Assembly (NCBI GenBank): GCA_020627785.1
Contig: JAHDGF010000011.1
Coordinates: forward strand, 1 to 64,000
Reading direction: 5' to 3'
Origin: Saprospiraceae bacterium
GTDB lineage: Bacteria; Bacteroidota; Bacteroidia; Chitinophagales; Saprospiraceae
DNA: 64,000 nt
The translations under genes and the position numbers were made by a program. Under the pieces are notes generated by a model that saw nothing but the letters and a program-made list of their open reading frames with translations, had not been told where the DNA came from and made no database searches. The first letter of the stretch is position 1. Every line of letters starts with the position of its first letter. Shown one piece after another: positions 41,546-50,802 of this stretch.

Positions 41546-42535
41546 ATGAGATTTCTAATTCACTTGATATCTTTCATTATAACTACTTCAATATTTGCGC
41601 AAGCGGATAGTGTAAAATCTTCTGCCTTGTTGATCAACTACAGTTCTCTGCATGTTGGTCCACCAGATTTTTCTCCAGACACTTTACAAGTAGAATATGA
41701 CTGCTTTGGGAATGAGCGGAGTAAAATTTTGATTAGCCGAATAACTGAAAGTTTACTTGGGACTCCCATCATTTATAGAAGCGGCTATGACAGTTTGCAA
41801 CGTGAAGTGAGTATGGAAGCCTACGCCTTTAATCTGGAAACGGAACTTCCGGTCAGCATGAAAGATACGGCGAGTGCTCGCATGGACACAATTAGGGTAT
41901 GGTATGAATATCTTGGTGATACCTGCAAGATTGAAACAATGGAGTATATTTCTCATCTATTTGGGATGCGCAGTGCAGAAAAATATCAATACTACACCTA
42001 CTTTGATTCTTTAGGCAGAGAAAAATACTTTTATGAGGTCGGATTAGATGAGGCAAAGACAAAAGAAAAAAGAGTTGAATACAAAGATAATCTAGTCATC
42101 ACCAAATCCATCAATAAGCACAGTAATGGGAAAATTTATTCTGAAAGTCTAGATACTTTATTTAAAGATAGTCTTGGAATTTCAATGAAACGAAAATTCT
42201 ATGACGATAAAGAACCCAAATATAATTTTTGGAACAAATGTGGAAACTGTGAACACATTTATTTCAAGAATGATAGCAGCCAGATTTATAAAGAAGTCTG
42301 GCAAGATTATAAAGGAGTCAAGCGAAAAGAAATCCTTTATGATCATCTGAATGATAAAATTGTATCAAAGACTTCTAGAATTTTCAGTAACATAAGTAAG
42401 GGTGACTCAATTCGAGTAGATCGCTATACCTATGACTCCTTTGGCAACGTCACTTACTTTGAGAAAAAGAAAAGGAATAGAGTAGATTACTGGCAGAAGG
42501 TGTTGATTAAATATAAAGCAAGGCTGGAGGAGTAG
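41546..42535 (+). CDS. Secreted hypothetical protein with RHS/YD-like strands
   Basis: 329 residues. A signal peptide (LISFIITTSIFAQ) is followed by repeated beta hairpins in the style of YD or MORN-like proteins: YDCFGNERSKILISRI, GYDSLQREVSMEAY, TYFDSLGREKYFYEVG and YTYDSFGNVTYFEKKKRN. The D-S-x-G-x-x pattern recurs roughly every 60-80 residues, suggesting an outside-cell beta-rich scaffold, but it is not a full RHS protein. It is followed 46 bp later by the PQQ-like lipoprotein gene. Function unknown. Confidence 0.6.
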   Translation: MRFLIHLISFIITTSIFAQADSVKSSALLINYSSLHVGPPDFSPDTLQVEYDCFGNERSKILISRITESLLGTPIIYRSGYDSLQREVSMEAYAFNLETELPVSMKDTASARMDTIRVWYEYLGDTCKIETMEYISHLFGMRSAEKYQYYTYFDSLGREKYFYEVGLDEAKTKEKRVEYKDNLVITKSINKHSNGKIYSESLDTLFKDSLGISMKRKFYDDKEPKYNFWNKCGNCEHIYFKNDSSQIYKEVWQDYKGVKRKEILYDHLNDKIVSKTSRIFSNISKGDSIRVDRYTYDSFGNVTYFEKKKRNRVDYWQKVLIKYKARLEE

Positions 42536-42581
42536 AATTGAGCAAGAAACATTATCATCGTTTACTTTTATAATTTAAGTT

Positions 42582-43793
42582 ATGAAATATCATATTTATT
42601 TATTTTCTCTAATACTTTTCGTTTTTGCTTGCACACCAGATTATGAAGAAGGAGATGTAGAAATTGAATGGATTAGATCGATCCCCAATAAATTGCAAGA
42701 TTATTATGGGAATCCTAATGACAGTTATGAATTAAGTAGTCCAAAATATTGGAAAGATCACCTCATAATCTATGGTGTGGATTGGGAAAATTTGGAAATG
42801 AAATATTTCAAACTAAAAAAGTCAAGACTTAAAAGTATAGAAGAATGGAATTCTTCTATTGATCTTTCTGGTAATGCTGCTAGTACCATATTTACTTCAT
42901 TTACAGCTTTTTCAATGATTGTTGATGAAATGTTGATTTTCACTTATAGAGGTGGTCCGATTACAATTATTGATTTAAACACCATGACTACTTTATTTCA
43001 AACAGTTGAAACTAATTCTTATGAATTTTTATCTCTTAAAAATAACAAGGTCTTTTTTGAAACTTCTGATGGAGTTGATGTAATATATCGTGCACTTGAT
43101 TTAAATGATTTTACTACGGAAGAAATCGTGAGAGTTCGCAATAACAATAATGGCTTTTTCTTCACTCCGAAAATTCCTGAATTTGTTGAGAATGCCGAAG
43201 GAGGGCACGACCTTATCTTTATCACCCAATCAAATGATAGTACTTATTTTGTCAATCGTTTAAATACACTGACCTCTGAATTTGTTTGGGAAACCTTATG
43301 TGATCAAAAGAATATTAACAACGGACCATACCATGTTACTTCTGATGATGAAGTTGTCCTTGTTTCAAGTTTAGGTGCAATTTCCGTCTATTCTAGGGAT
43401 GATGGTGATTACTTATATTCAATTGAAAGAGGTCCTGATAACTATTCTATCGTGGAGCCAATAATTTTTGATGATAGGATTATCAGTCCAGCAATTGATG
43501 CCATTCGATGTTTTGAAAAAAGTACGGGTTTTTTAATGTGGGAATTTAGGAGTACTGTTCATCCATTGAGTGGAGAATTTGGATGGAGCTCCACCTATGA
43601 GTATGATGTCCTTGATGATAATTATTTTGTCGGTAAATACCCAATCGATGTTTTTACAGGTCAATCAAAGTGGAAATTTGGAGAAGGTCAAAGTCATGGA
43701 GATTTTTCAGGATTACCTGCCTATGACGAGGAAGAAAAAATGCTCTACTATACTGGACCTAATTCATTCTATAAAATACGGATGCCTGAATAA
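42582..43793 (+). CDS. Lipoprotein with PQQ-like beta-propeller
   Basis: 403 residues with a lipoprotein signal (LFSLILFVFACTPD, Cys17). Strands typical of PQQ-like or quinoprotein propellers follow (NAASTIFTSFTAFSMIVDEMLIFTYRGGPITIIDLNTMTTLFQ, VVLVSSLGAISVYSRDDGDYLYSIERG, DRIISPAIDAIRCFEKSTGFLMWEFRS, VGKYPIDVFTGQSKWKFGEG). Each blade ends in the W-x-F or L-Y-S-I type. It is surface- or periplasm-facing. BamB-like proteins have the same fold, but a specific link is not supported. Probably cotranscribed with the preceding secreted protein. Confidence 0.72.
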   Translation: MKYHIYLFSLILFVFACTPDYEEGDVEIEWIRSIPNKLQDYYGNPNDSYELSSPKYWKDHLIIYGVDWENLEMKYFKLKKSRLKSIEEWNSSIDLSGNAASTIFTSFTAFSMIVDEMLIFTYRGGPITIIDLNTMTTLFQTVETNSYEFLSLKNNKVFFETSDGVDVIYRALDLNDFTTEEIVRVRNNNNGFFFTPKIPEFVENAEGGHDLIFITQSNDSTYFVNRLNTLTSEFVWETLCDQKNINNGPYHVTSDDEVVLVSSLGAISVYSRDDGDYLYSIERGPDNYSIVEPIIFDDRIISPAIDAIRCFEKSTGFLMWEFRSTVHPLSGEFGWSSTYEYDVLDDNYFVGKYPIDVFTGQSKWKFGEGQSHGDFSGLPAYDEEEKMLYYTGPNSFYKIRMPE

Positions 43794-43965
43794 AGAGGCC
43801 TAATTTTGAATCAAGGGTCTCGTCTTTACAAGTGTGGCATCATAGCTATAGGATTAATCTAATGTTTGTAGATTATCATTTTTCGAGGAATGGCATCAAT
43901 CTTTGCTGGCAAAAACCCTAAAGAAGAAACACAAGAATCAACAAGTACTCACTATTTAAGTAAAG

Positions 43966-44379
43966 CTACTCTTTATCCAATCCATCCAAAACGACACCTA
44001 CCAGGGATGCAGGAAAGCCAATAAGAATAATTCTTTTTATTGCTATCAAAGGATTATCAAATGGTATTTTATTTAGTGCCAGTAATATGACACAGACGAC
44101 CATTAAGGTGATGAAATAATCTATAAATATTCTTGAAATGAAGATTAACTTTCTACTTTTTACATCGGCCGAGAATATACCTTGATAAACATATAATGTT
44201 ATAAAGAAAATAGAGAGAAACATTAAGAAAATAATGTTTCCTAAAGGCAGCGACCTACTCAAATTCCAGGCTTCTTCAGAAAATGCGATAGGTGCAACTA
44301 AAAGAGATGAGCCTATGACTATTTGAATAAAGTCTTCTAAATTAAATGACTCTTCATTTTGGGTTTTGTTATGTAGCAT
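43966..44379 (-). CDS. Small four-helix membrane protein (possibly DUF2391-like)
   Basis: 137 residues with four hydrophobic segments (~19-36, 49-67, 83-102 and 113-131). The first part, LEDFIQIVIGSSLLVAPIAFSEEAWN, recalls DUF2391 integral membrane proteins, which have a similar G-x-x-L-x-x-P-x-x-x-x-E-E-x-W motif. It is the third gene of the TrkH operon (26 bp after DUF3124). A K+-channel accessory role is a guess from context. Family assignment is tentative. Confidence 0.5.
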   Translation of the reverse strand: MLHNKTQNEESFNLEDFIQIVIGSSLLVAPIAFSEEAWNLSRSLPLGNIIFLMFLSIFFITLYVYQGIFSADVKSRKLIFISRIFIDYFITLMVVCVILLALNKIPFDNPLIAIKRIILIGFPASLVGVVLDGLDKE

Positions 44380-44405
44380 CCTTGTATTTGACTTTTGCTT
44401 TTGTA

Positions 44406-44948
44406 TTATTCAATCGAATAACCATCTGTTGAAAATGCAAAACCTTTATTACCTATGGTGCCAATCATAATTGCTTGAATAATTGGTTTGACCTTTGTAC
44501 TTTCTGAGTATAGTTTAACGATAAAGTTAGCACCATGTCCTCCGGATGTATCTTCTTTTTCAATCACATAATTAACGGTACCCATTGGTGTTAGTACAAT
44601 TGGTTGCTCTATATAGCTTCTAACTAGATCACCTTGGGTGTTATAGTAATCTATTTCAGATATAAAGATTGAATCCTTGAAACTTGTATTACGGATGCTT
44701 AAGGTAGCAGAAAGTAAGGTTGTACTGTTGGACTTATCCATATAAATGTCGGAGTAAATAGGCACATAAATTACGTCATCGTATATTTTTTCATTCGTAG
44801 ACAATTCCCGATGGATTTCTAAGGACTTTAATTCGTCTTGCCCTTCATTGTTGACGTTTGGTCCTTTTTGATCACAGCATATCAATAATAGGCTGCACAC
44901 AAGTAATACAAAGGCATAGATTCCAGATTTCTTTAAAATATTTGTCAT
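44406..44948 (-). CDS. DUF3124 domain lipoprotein
   Basis: 180 residues. A lipoprotein signal (LLVCSLLLICCDQ) is followed by one DUF3124 domain (VIYVPIYSDIYMDKSNSTTLLSATLSIRNTSFKDSIFISEIDYYNTQGDLVRSYIEQPIVLTPMGTVNYVIE ... GHGANFIVKL ... IGTIGNKGFAFSTDG). The VPxYSxIY and NTS or RNT motifs are characteristic. It overlaps the TrkH stop by 4 bp, so it is cotranslated with the potassium transporter. DUF3124 has no known function; the neighbourhood suggests assistance to K+ uptake or sensing outside the membrane. Confidence 0.75.
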   Translation of the reverse strand: MTNILKKSGIYAFVLLVCSLLLICCDQKGPNVNNEGQDELKSLEIHRELSTNEKIYDDVIYVPIYSDIYMDKSNSTTLLSATLSIRNTSFKDSIFISEIDYYNTQGDLVRSYIEQPIVLTPMGTVNYVIEKEDTSGGHGANFIVKLYSESTKVKPIIQAIMIGTIGNKGFAFSTDGYSIE

Positions 44949-46300
44949 ATAGCTAAATCTTCAATTTTAGGTTTTTTTCTCATTACAGGGGATTGTGATA
45001 TCAATGCAAAACCAAAAGTCATTACACCCAATCTACCGATAAACATTAGGCAAGCAATTATTATTTTATTTGCATTACTTAAATCATGGGTTATTCCTGT
45101 TGATAATCCCACGGTACTTAACGCCGAGGCTGCCTCAAAAATCAATGCTTCGAATGTAAATCTTTCCCCGTCAATCTGTACAATAATCCATACTCCAATT
45201 AGTAAAATACCTGTGTAAAATACGGTCGATGAAATAGCAACAAATATTTTCTGTGCAGGTATCTCTTTGCCAAAGAAAGTTACATGTTTTCTTTGTTTTA
45301 AAATAGAGTACATCAATCCAATGATCGCTGTAACTGATGTGGTTTTTATTCCTCCTCCCGTCCCAGCTGGAGAAGCTCCAATGATCATAATCATTATTAA
45401 AACTAAAACGCCCCCCAACTTAAATTGTTCGATGGGGTAAGCATTAAATCCTACCGTTGTGTGTGCCGAAACAAGATGAAAAAAAGCATTCTTTAGACCA
45501 TGATGTTCCTCCGTTACTAATATCCCATCAGAAACAAAGAGCATTATTGTTCCTATTGAAATATATGCAATGGTACTAATTAAAATGATTTTTGAAGTCA
45601 AAGTTATCTTCTTTCGTTTCCTTGTAATTCGTAACCAGAAGTCAAGTAACACAATAAAGCCGACAGAACCTAGTATGCTTAATACTAAGATGGTATTAAT
45701 AATTATAGGACTATTTTCAAAAGAACTAAGTGAGTCATTAAATAGACTAAACCCTGCCGTGCAAAAGGCAGAAATACTATGGAAAATTGCTGCCCAAAGA
45801 GGTTTGTCAATACCCAAATCCCTAAAACCAATGTATAATATAATTGCCCCGATTAATTCAATTAGAATTGTGAATATAAATACGCTGTAAACAAAGGAAA
45901 TGAGTGGATATTTTTTTGGTAGATGAAATTCTAGTCTCAACAGCCTGGCAGAAAGTTGGGGCATTTTAGGGCTATTCTTTAAAATTAAAAATGAGCTTAA
46001 AGCCATATATCCAATACCCCCTAATTGAATAAAAAATAAACTGGAAAACTGCCCAAAGAAACTTAATGATTCGCCGAAATCAATTGGGGACAGTCCTGTT
46101 GTACTGACTATTGAAGTTGCTAAAAATATTAAATCAATAAAAGAAATATTTGTTGTTCTACTGAAGGGTAATGCAAGTATGATCAAACACAAAATTGTTA
46201 AAAAGAAATAACCTTTTATCAGCAGCCAAATTGATGATTTTCTGCTGGTTAAATTAGCAGTCAGACGATCACTAATTGAACCTTTCTTTGTCTTGAGCAT
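44945..46300 (-). CDS. TrkH/KtrB family potassium uptake protein
   Basis: 451 residues, the KtrB-like length. It has about eight to ten membrane helices and four selectivity-loop motifs: STTGLSPIDF, FCTAGFSLFND, HTTVGFNAYP and LSTVGLSTGI. Each contains T-x-G, the TrkH/KtrB signature. The central ASPAGTGGGIKTTSV lies in the gate region. It transports K+ together with a TrkA/KtrA RCK protein, which is not encoded in this operon or window. DUF3124 and a small membrane protein follow. The gene is divergent from the GbsR-type regulator across 221 bp. Confidence 0.92.
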   Translation of the reverse strand: MLKTKKGSISDRLTANLTSRKSSIWLLIKGYFFLTILCLIILALPFSRTTNISFIDLIFLATSIVSTTGLSPIDFGESLSFFGQFSSLFFIQLGGIGYMALSSFLILKNSPKMPQLSARLLRLEFHLPKKYPLISFVYSVFIFTILIELIGAIILYIGFRDLGIDKPLWAAIFHSISAFCTAGFSLFNDSLSSFENSPIIINTILVLSILGSVGFIVLLDFWLRITRKRKKITLTSKIILISTIAYISIGTIMLFVSDGILVTEEHHGLKNAFFHLVSAHTTVGFNAYPIEQFKLGGVLVLIMIMIIGASPAGTGGGIKTTSVTAIIGLMYSILKQRKHVTFFGKEIPAQKIFVAISSTVFYTGILLIGVWIIVQIDGERFTFEALIFEAASALSTVGLSTGITHDLSNANKIIIACLMFIGRLGVMTFGFALISQSPVMRKKPKIEDLAI

Positions 46301-46477
46301 AATTGTTTCACTTTAACTTTGTGAATTGTAAAAAATCATAAGTCCGTTCCCAGAAGCTAAAGAGTTCAAAATTGCAATTGTTCGGTAATTAAATATTTAT
46401 TATTGAATGAGCACTCAATCGCGATTTGTATTCCTAAAGTAATTATTTATAGTTTGCTAAATATTAAACTCATAATT

Positions 46478-46510
46478 AGTTCATTAATTACTGAACTTAA
46501 TGTACTTTTG
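46478..46510 (+). promoter_or_regulatory. Promoter and palindromic operator of the GbsR-type regulator / exporter operon
   Basis: The 20-bp palindrome at 46478-46497 has arms AGTTCA and TGAACT, with 18 of 20 positions symmetric. It stands 5 bp before a perfect -7 element TACTTTTG (46503-46510; consensus TAnnTTTG), i.e. across the -33 to -7 spacer. The regulator's ATG is 12 bp after the -7 element. A MarR-fold dimer bound here would block the promoter. Binding by the adjacent regulator is inferred. Confidence 0.7.
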
Positions 46511-46522
46511 TTTTAATAGCTT

Positions 46523-46975
46523 ATGACCAATAAAGAACAGTACATAGAAGAGGTGGGTTTGTTCTACGAAAAGTATGGCCTTCCTAAGATGGCTGGTCGC
46601 ATACTTGGTTGTCTCATTGCCTCACCTACGGATAATAATTCCTTTGAATACATCCAGAAAGAATTGAAAGCAAGTAAAGGATCCATAAGCGGGAATGTCA
46701 GACTTTTGCTCAGCCAGAATATGATTGAAAAACATATGTTGGCTGGTGATCGTAAATCATATTATAAGATAGGATTGAGGAGCCTGGAAAATATTTTAGA
46801 TGCGAAAGTGAAATCCGTGCACGAATTTAAAACCATTCTTGGTGACGGCGTTGCCTTAAATGTCAAAGGCGAAAAGAGAAATAAAATAAAGGAAATTGTT
46901 GACTATTACGATTTCCTAGAAAAAGAAATTCCTTTATTGAAAGCCAAGTGGAAACGCAAGAAAAATAAAAAGTAA
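46523..46975 (+). CDS. GbsR/MarR-type transcriptional regulator
   Basis: 150 residues. It matches the GbsR group of winged-helix MarR-like proteins: EEVGLFYEKYGLPKMAGRILGCLIASPTDNNSFEYIQKELKASKGSISGNVRLLLSQNMIEKHMLAGDRKSYYKIG. The recognition helix (KGSISGNVRLLLSQNMIE) is followed by a wing and a charged helical C-terminal part ending in lysines. These proteins act as repressors relieved by small molecules. It is the first gene of the operon with DUF6653 and the ABC/LolA-like/barrel set, and its own promoter contains the 20-bp palindrome. Autoregulation is likely. Confidence 0.85.
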   Translation: MTNKEQYIEEVGLFYEKYGLPKMAGRILGCLIASPTDNNSFEYIQKELKASKGSISGNVRLLLSQNMIEKHMLAGDRKSYYKIGLRSLENILDAKVKSVHEFKTILGDGVALNVKGEKRNKIKEIVDYYDFLEKEIPLLKAKWKRKKNKK

Positions 46976-46983
46976 ATAGAACA

Positions 46984-47490
46984 ATGACCCTAGAAAAACG
47001 AATCGCAAAATTCTTTAAACTAGAAGGGGATAACTGGTTGAAACATGCAAACCCATGGTCTATTTGGACAAGATTTGCAACCTTGCCATTTATCATTGTT
47101 GCCATCTGGTCAAGAGTGTGGTACGGATGGTATTGCTTAATACCAATAACTATTCTTATTATTTGGATAATAATAAATCCCACCTTATTTGATAAGCCAA
47201 AGAGTTTTAATAACTGGGGGTCAAAGTGTGTGCTTGGTGAGCGATATTGGTCCAATCGAAAAAAAGTACCTGTACCGCAACATCATCACCCAGTGGTTTT
47301 TACACTCACAATATTACAGACCATAGCCGGTATAATTTTGATGATAGGATTGTGGAAGCTCGAGGCAAATTTGACTGTCATTGGTGCAATATCAGTTTAT
47401 CTAACCAAGATGTGGTTCCTTGATCGAATGGTCTGGATTACAGAGGAGATGAAAGACAAGCATCCTATCGCAGGTATAGATTTGATATGA
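46984..47490 (+). CDS. DUF6653 family membrane protein
   Basis: 168 residues. The family features are the N-terminal WLKHANPWSIWTRFATLP and the later FNNWGSKCVLGERYW. Hydrophobic segments lie at about 35-66 (probably two helices) and 105-137. The gene starts 8 bp after the GbsR-type gene, so it belongs to the same transcript. Function unknown; presence in a lipid-export-like operon suggests a membrane role. Confidence 0.72.
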   Translation: MTLEKRIAKFFKLEGDNWLKHANPWSIWTRFATLPFIIVAIWSRVWYGWYCLIPITILIIWIIINPTLFDKPKSFNNWGSKCVLGERYWSNRKKVPVPQHHHPVVFTLTILQTIAGIILMIGLWKLEANLTVIGAISVYLTKMWFLDRMVWITEEMKDKHPIAGIDLI

Positions 47491-47577
47491 AGAATTTAAT
47501 GCTTCTGCCATTGTATTTTTTATTAAATTGTAAGAACTTAAAATTTTCGGATATCGTTATATTTTAAAAGACCTAGC

Positions 47578-48348
47578 ATGGATCAAACACTATCTAAATA
47601 CATCAAATTTTTTACATGTTTTCTGATCTTGGCAAGTACCATCACATTTGCGCAAGCACAAATAAATCCCACAGAAATCGTACAAAAAGCCAATGACCAA
47701 CTACGTGGACTTTCCAGTACAGCGACCATGTCCATGAAGATTGTTCGACCAGATTGGTCTAGAACCATTACCATGAAAACTTGGGCTTCCGGAGAAGACT
47801 ATTCCCTGATGTTAATCACAGCACCCGCACGAGATAAAGGCATGTCCATACTTAAAAGAGAAAAAGAAATATGGAACTGGCAACCGACCATTGAAAAAGT
47901 GGTGAAGCTTCCACCATCGATGATGATGCAGAGCATGATGGGCTCAGACTTCACCAATGATGACATGGTCAGGCAATCATCCATTGTTGCTGATTACGAA
48001 CACACGCTTCTCGGCGAAGAAGAAGTCGAGGGTATGACCTGTCATGTCATTGAATTTGACCCCAAGCCAGATGCACCAGTTGTCTGGGGCAAAATGAAAA
48101 TGTGGATTGAAAAAGAAAATTATCTCCAATTGAAAACAGAATTTTACGATGAAGATGATTACTTAGTCAATTCCATGTACGGAAAAGATGTCAAAGAAAT
48201 GGGCGGGCGTATTTTAACATCAACACTTGAGCTTGTTCCCGCCGAAGAAGAAGGTCATAAGACTGTCGTCACCTATGAAGACATCGAATTTGATGTGGAT
48301 CTTCAGGAGAAATTTTTTACAGTCCAAAACATGAAAAGAGTACGATAA
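47578..48348 (+). CDS. LolA-like outer-membrane lipoprotein-sorting protein
   Basis: 256 residues. A signal peptide (LASTITFAQAQ) is followed by the LolA/LolB-like fold: IVQKANDQLRGLSSTATMSMKIVRPDWSRTITMKTWASG, then a strand pair ending in IWNWQPTIEKVVKLPPSMMMQSMMGSDFTNDDMV, and later VWGKMKMWIEKENYLQLKTEFYDED. This is the family annotated as outer membrane lipoprotein-sorting protein (DUF1329/YP-like), distinct from housekeeping LolA. It probably carries a hydrophobic molecule across the periplasm. The permease starts 3 bp after its stop. Confidence 0.86.
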   Translation: MDQTLSKYIKFFTCFLILASTITFAQAQINPTEIVQKANDQLRGLSSTATMSMKIVRPDWSRTITMKTWASGEDYSLMLITAPARDKGMSILKREKEIWNWQPTIEKVVKLPPSMMMQSMMGSDFTNDDMVRQSSIVADYEHTLLGEEEVEGMTCHVIEFDPKPDAPVVWGKMKMWIEKENYLQLKTEFYDEDDYLVNSMYGKDVKEMGGRILTSTLELVPAEEEGHKTVVTYEDIEFDVDLQEKFFTVQNMKRVR

Positions 48349-48351
48349 ATT

Positions 48352-49572
48352 ATGGCGCAACTTTTCAAACTGGCACGAAGAAATATTTGGAGAAATAAAC
48401 GGAGGACTATCATCACCGTTTGCTCAATTCTCTTTGCTGTTTTCTTTGCCACCTTTATGAAGAGTATGCAGAAAGGAACTTGGGACAATGTCGTAAATTC
48501 TGTAGTGAGTAACTTTTTTGGTTTTGCACAAATACATGAAAATGGCTATTGGGAAGATCTCTCTTTAAATAAAAGCATGGAGTATAATGCTGAACTCAAA
48601 AACTTGGCTGACTCAGATGAAAATATTCAAGACTTGGTGCCGAGACTTGAGAGTTTTGCCTTAGGTTCCCATGACATTAAAACCAAAGGTGTTGTGGTCA
48701 TAGGCATCGATCCAGTAAAAGAAAACAAGCTAACCAATTTAGCAGATAAGATAATTCAAGGTAAGTATTTCGGAGAAGAGAGCAAAGGAGCGATCATTGC
48801 TTCTGGGCTAGCTGATTACCTGAAACTTACGGTTGGAGATACACTCGTAATGATCGGTCAAGGATTTCGTGGTCTGAATGCCGCAGGTAAATATCTAGTA
48901 GAAGGCATGGTAGAATTTGGTTCCCCAGAATTGAACAATGGGATGGTTTACCTGCCCTTAGATCAAGCACAATATCTATACGGTGCTGAAGGACGTATAA
49001 CCAATCTCATCGTTGACACGGACAAGCCAAAAAAGATTAAAGAAACAGTATCGAGTTTGAAAAATACCCTAGGAAGTGAAAAGTATGAAGTCATGGATTG
49101 GGAAGAGTTGATTCCAGATCTCGTCTCCGCTCGTCAAATGGATACTGCCGGTGGAACCATTTTCCTCAACATTTTATATCTACTAATTTCCTTCGGAATA
49201 TTTGGAACCTTATTAATGATGTTGAAAGAAAGACAATACGAGTTTGGGGTATTACTTTCCATTGGAATGAAAAAGTGGCAGATATTTATCATGCTTTGGT
49301 TTGAGACCATTGTTCTAGCTTTTATTGGTGTGCTGGCAGGAATTCTTTTGGCCATGCCTCTTATTTACTACATGTTTGCAAATCCAGTTGCCTTAACGGG
49401 TGACATGGCCTCTGCCTATGATTCATTTGGAATAGAAGCGGTAGTTACCGCGGCCTTTGAGTCTGGTATTTTTATACAACAAGGGATTGTCATCTTTGTC
49501 ATAGTAACCTTACTGTCACTATATCCATTCTTTAAAATTCGATCTCTTCACCCCGTAAAAGCCATGAGATAA
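48352..49572 (+). CDS. FtsX-type ABC transporter permease, first subunit
   Basis: 406 residues. One N-terminal membrane helix (RRTIITVCSILFAVFFATF) is followed by a ~200-residue MacB/LolC-like extracytoplasmic domain, then three helices from ~270: FLNILYLLISFGIFGTLLMML, FIMLWFETIVLAFIGVLAGILL and GIVIFVIVTLLSLYPFF. The ERQYEFGVLLSIGM coupling motif after the second helix is typical of FtsX/LolE permeases. It forms a heterodimer with the next gene's product and is powered by the LolD-like ATPase downstream. Confidence 0.88.
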   Translation: MAQLFKLARRNIWRNKRRTIITVCSILFAVFFATFMKSMQKGTWDNVVNSVVSNFFGFAQIHENGYWEDLSLNKSMEYNAELKNLADSDENIQDLVPRLESFALGSHDIKTKGVVVIGIDPVKENKLTNLADKIIQGKYFGEESKGAIIASGLADYLKLTVGDTLVMIGQGFRGLNAAGKYLVEGMVEFGSPELNNGMVYLPLDQAQYLYGAEGRITNLIVDTDKPKKIKETVSSLKNTLGSEKYEVMDWEELIPDLVSARQMDTAGGTIFLNILYLLISFGIFGTLLMMLKERQYEFGVLLSIGMKKWQIFIMLWFETIVLAFIGVLAGILLAMPLIYYMFANPVALTGDMASAYDSFGIEAVVTAAFESGIFIQQGIVIFVIVTLLSLYPFFKIRSLHPVKAMR

Positions 49573-49574
49573 TA

Positions 49575-50792
49575 ATGTTAGGAAAACTTGCTTGGCGAAA
49601 CATCTGGAGAAATAAATTGAGAAGTCTAGTCGTCGTGATTTCTATCGGGCTAGGAATTTGGGTTCTATTGTTTTTACTTTCCTTTAATCAAGGAATGATC
49701 ACCAATTACATTGAAGATGGAATCAATACACAGACCTCCCACTTACAGATTCATAATCCTAAATTCAAGGACGATAAGGAACTCAAATACTTTATAGAAA
49801 ATCCAGAAACCATTTCTGAAACTTTAGCTTCTGATCCAACCATTGATAAATTCTCTACCCGAATTTTAAGTTCGGGGATGGTTGCCACTTCTAAGACAGG
49901 GCATGGTGTCAACATCATGGGCATCGATGTCGATGCTGAAAAGCAAATAACGAATCTTTCTAAAAAATTAACAGCTGGGGATTATTTTCCTGAAGGGAAA
50001 AAGAATGCCATTTTGATCGGTGGAAAAGTCGCTGAAAAATTGGGCGTAAAAATAAAATCGAAAGTTGTACTCACCTTTCAAGATGTAAATCAAGAAATTA
50101 CTACCGCTGCATTTCGAGTACTAGGCATCTATGAAACCAACAATGCTAAATTTGATGAGACGAACGTCTTTGTAAGGAAGACTGATCTGGCGCGATTAAC
50201 CAATCTTCCAGAAACTACCGTTCATGAATATGCGGTACTAGTCAAAGACATCGAAGCAGTAGAATCAACAACCGCCAAAATTCAAGCCGCTGCCCCTAAT
50301 CAACTCGTTGAGTCTTACGCAACCTTGAGTCCAGATCTAGCCTTATTTGAATCGCAAAGTCAATTGAGCTTATACATCATGACTACCATTTTCATGCTTG
50401 CCTTGGTGTTTGGAATTATTAACACCATGTTGATGGCTGTGCTTGAACGTATGAAAGAACTCGGGATGTTGATGGCCATCGGAATGAATAAAACCAAGAT
50501 CTTTTTTATGATCGTTTTGGAAACTCTAATGCTTGCGCTCATTGGAGGTCCCATAGGTATTTTACTCGCTTGGATAACGGTCGGATTGACAAGTGAAAAC
50601 GGAATTGATCTTAGCGCTTGGGGGGATGGAATGAAGGAGTTTGGAATAGCGACAACCATCCATCCAGCATTAAATCTAGGATCTTATTTAACGGTAGGAT
50701 TTGCCATTATGTTGACGGCAGTTCTAGCTTCCATTTATCCAGCAAGAAAGGCTGTCAAACTAAAACCAGTGGACGCATTACGTTCCATTTAA
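49575..50792 (+). CDS. FtsX-type ABC transporter permease, second subunit
   Basis: 405 residues with the same topology as the preceding gene, starting 2 bp after it. An N-terminal helix (LRSLVVVISIGLGIWVLLFLL) is followed by a MacB-like extracytoplasmic domain, then three C-terminal helices (LSLYIMTTIFMLALVFGIINTMLMAVLERMKELGMLMAIGM; TLMLALIGGPIGILLAWITVGL; GFAIMLTAVLASIYPARKA). The ERMKELGML coupling helix contacts the ATPase. With its partner it is comparable to LolC/LolE. Confidence 0.88.
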   Translation: MLGKLAWRNIWRNKLRSLVVVISIGLGIWVLLFLLSFNQGMITNYIEDGINTQTSHLQIHNPKFKDDKELKYFIENPETISETLASDPTIDKFSTRILSSGMVATSKTGHGVNIMGIDVDAEKQITNLSKKLTAGDYFPEGKKNAILIGGKVAEKLGVKIKSKVVLTFQDVNQEITTAAFRVLGIYETNNAKFDETNVFVRKTDLARLTNLPETTVHEYAVLVKDIEAVESTTAKIQAAAPNQLVESYATLSPDLALFESQSQLSLYIMTTIFMLALVFGIINTMLMAVLERMKELGMLMAIGMNKTKIFFMIVLETLMLALIGGPIGILLAWITVGLTSENGIDLSAWGDGMKEFGIATTIHPALNLGSYLTVGFAIMLTAVLASIYPARKAVKLKPVDALRSI

Positions 50793-50802
50793 AGCAATAA
50801 CC

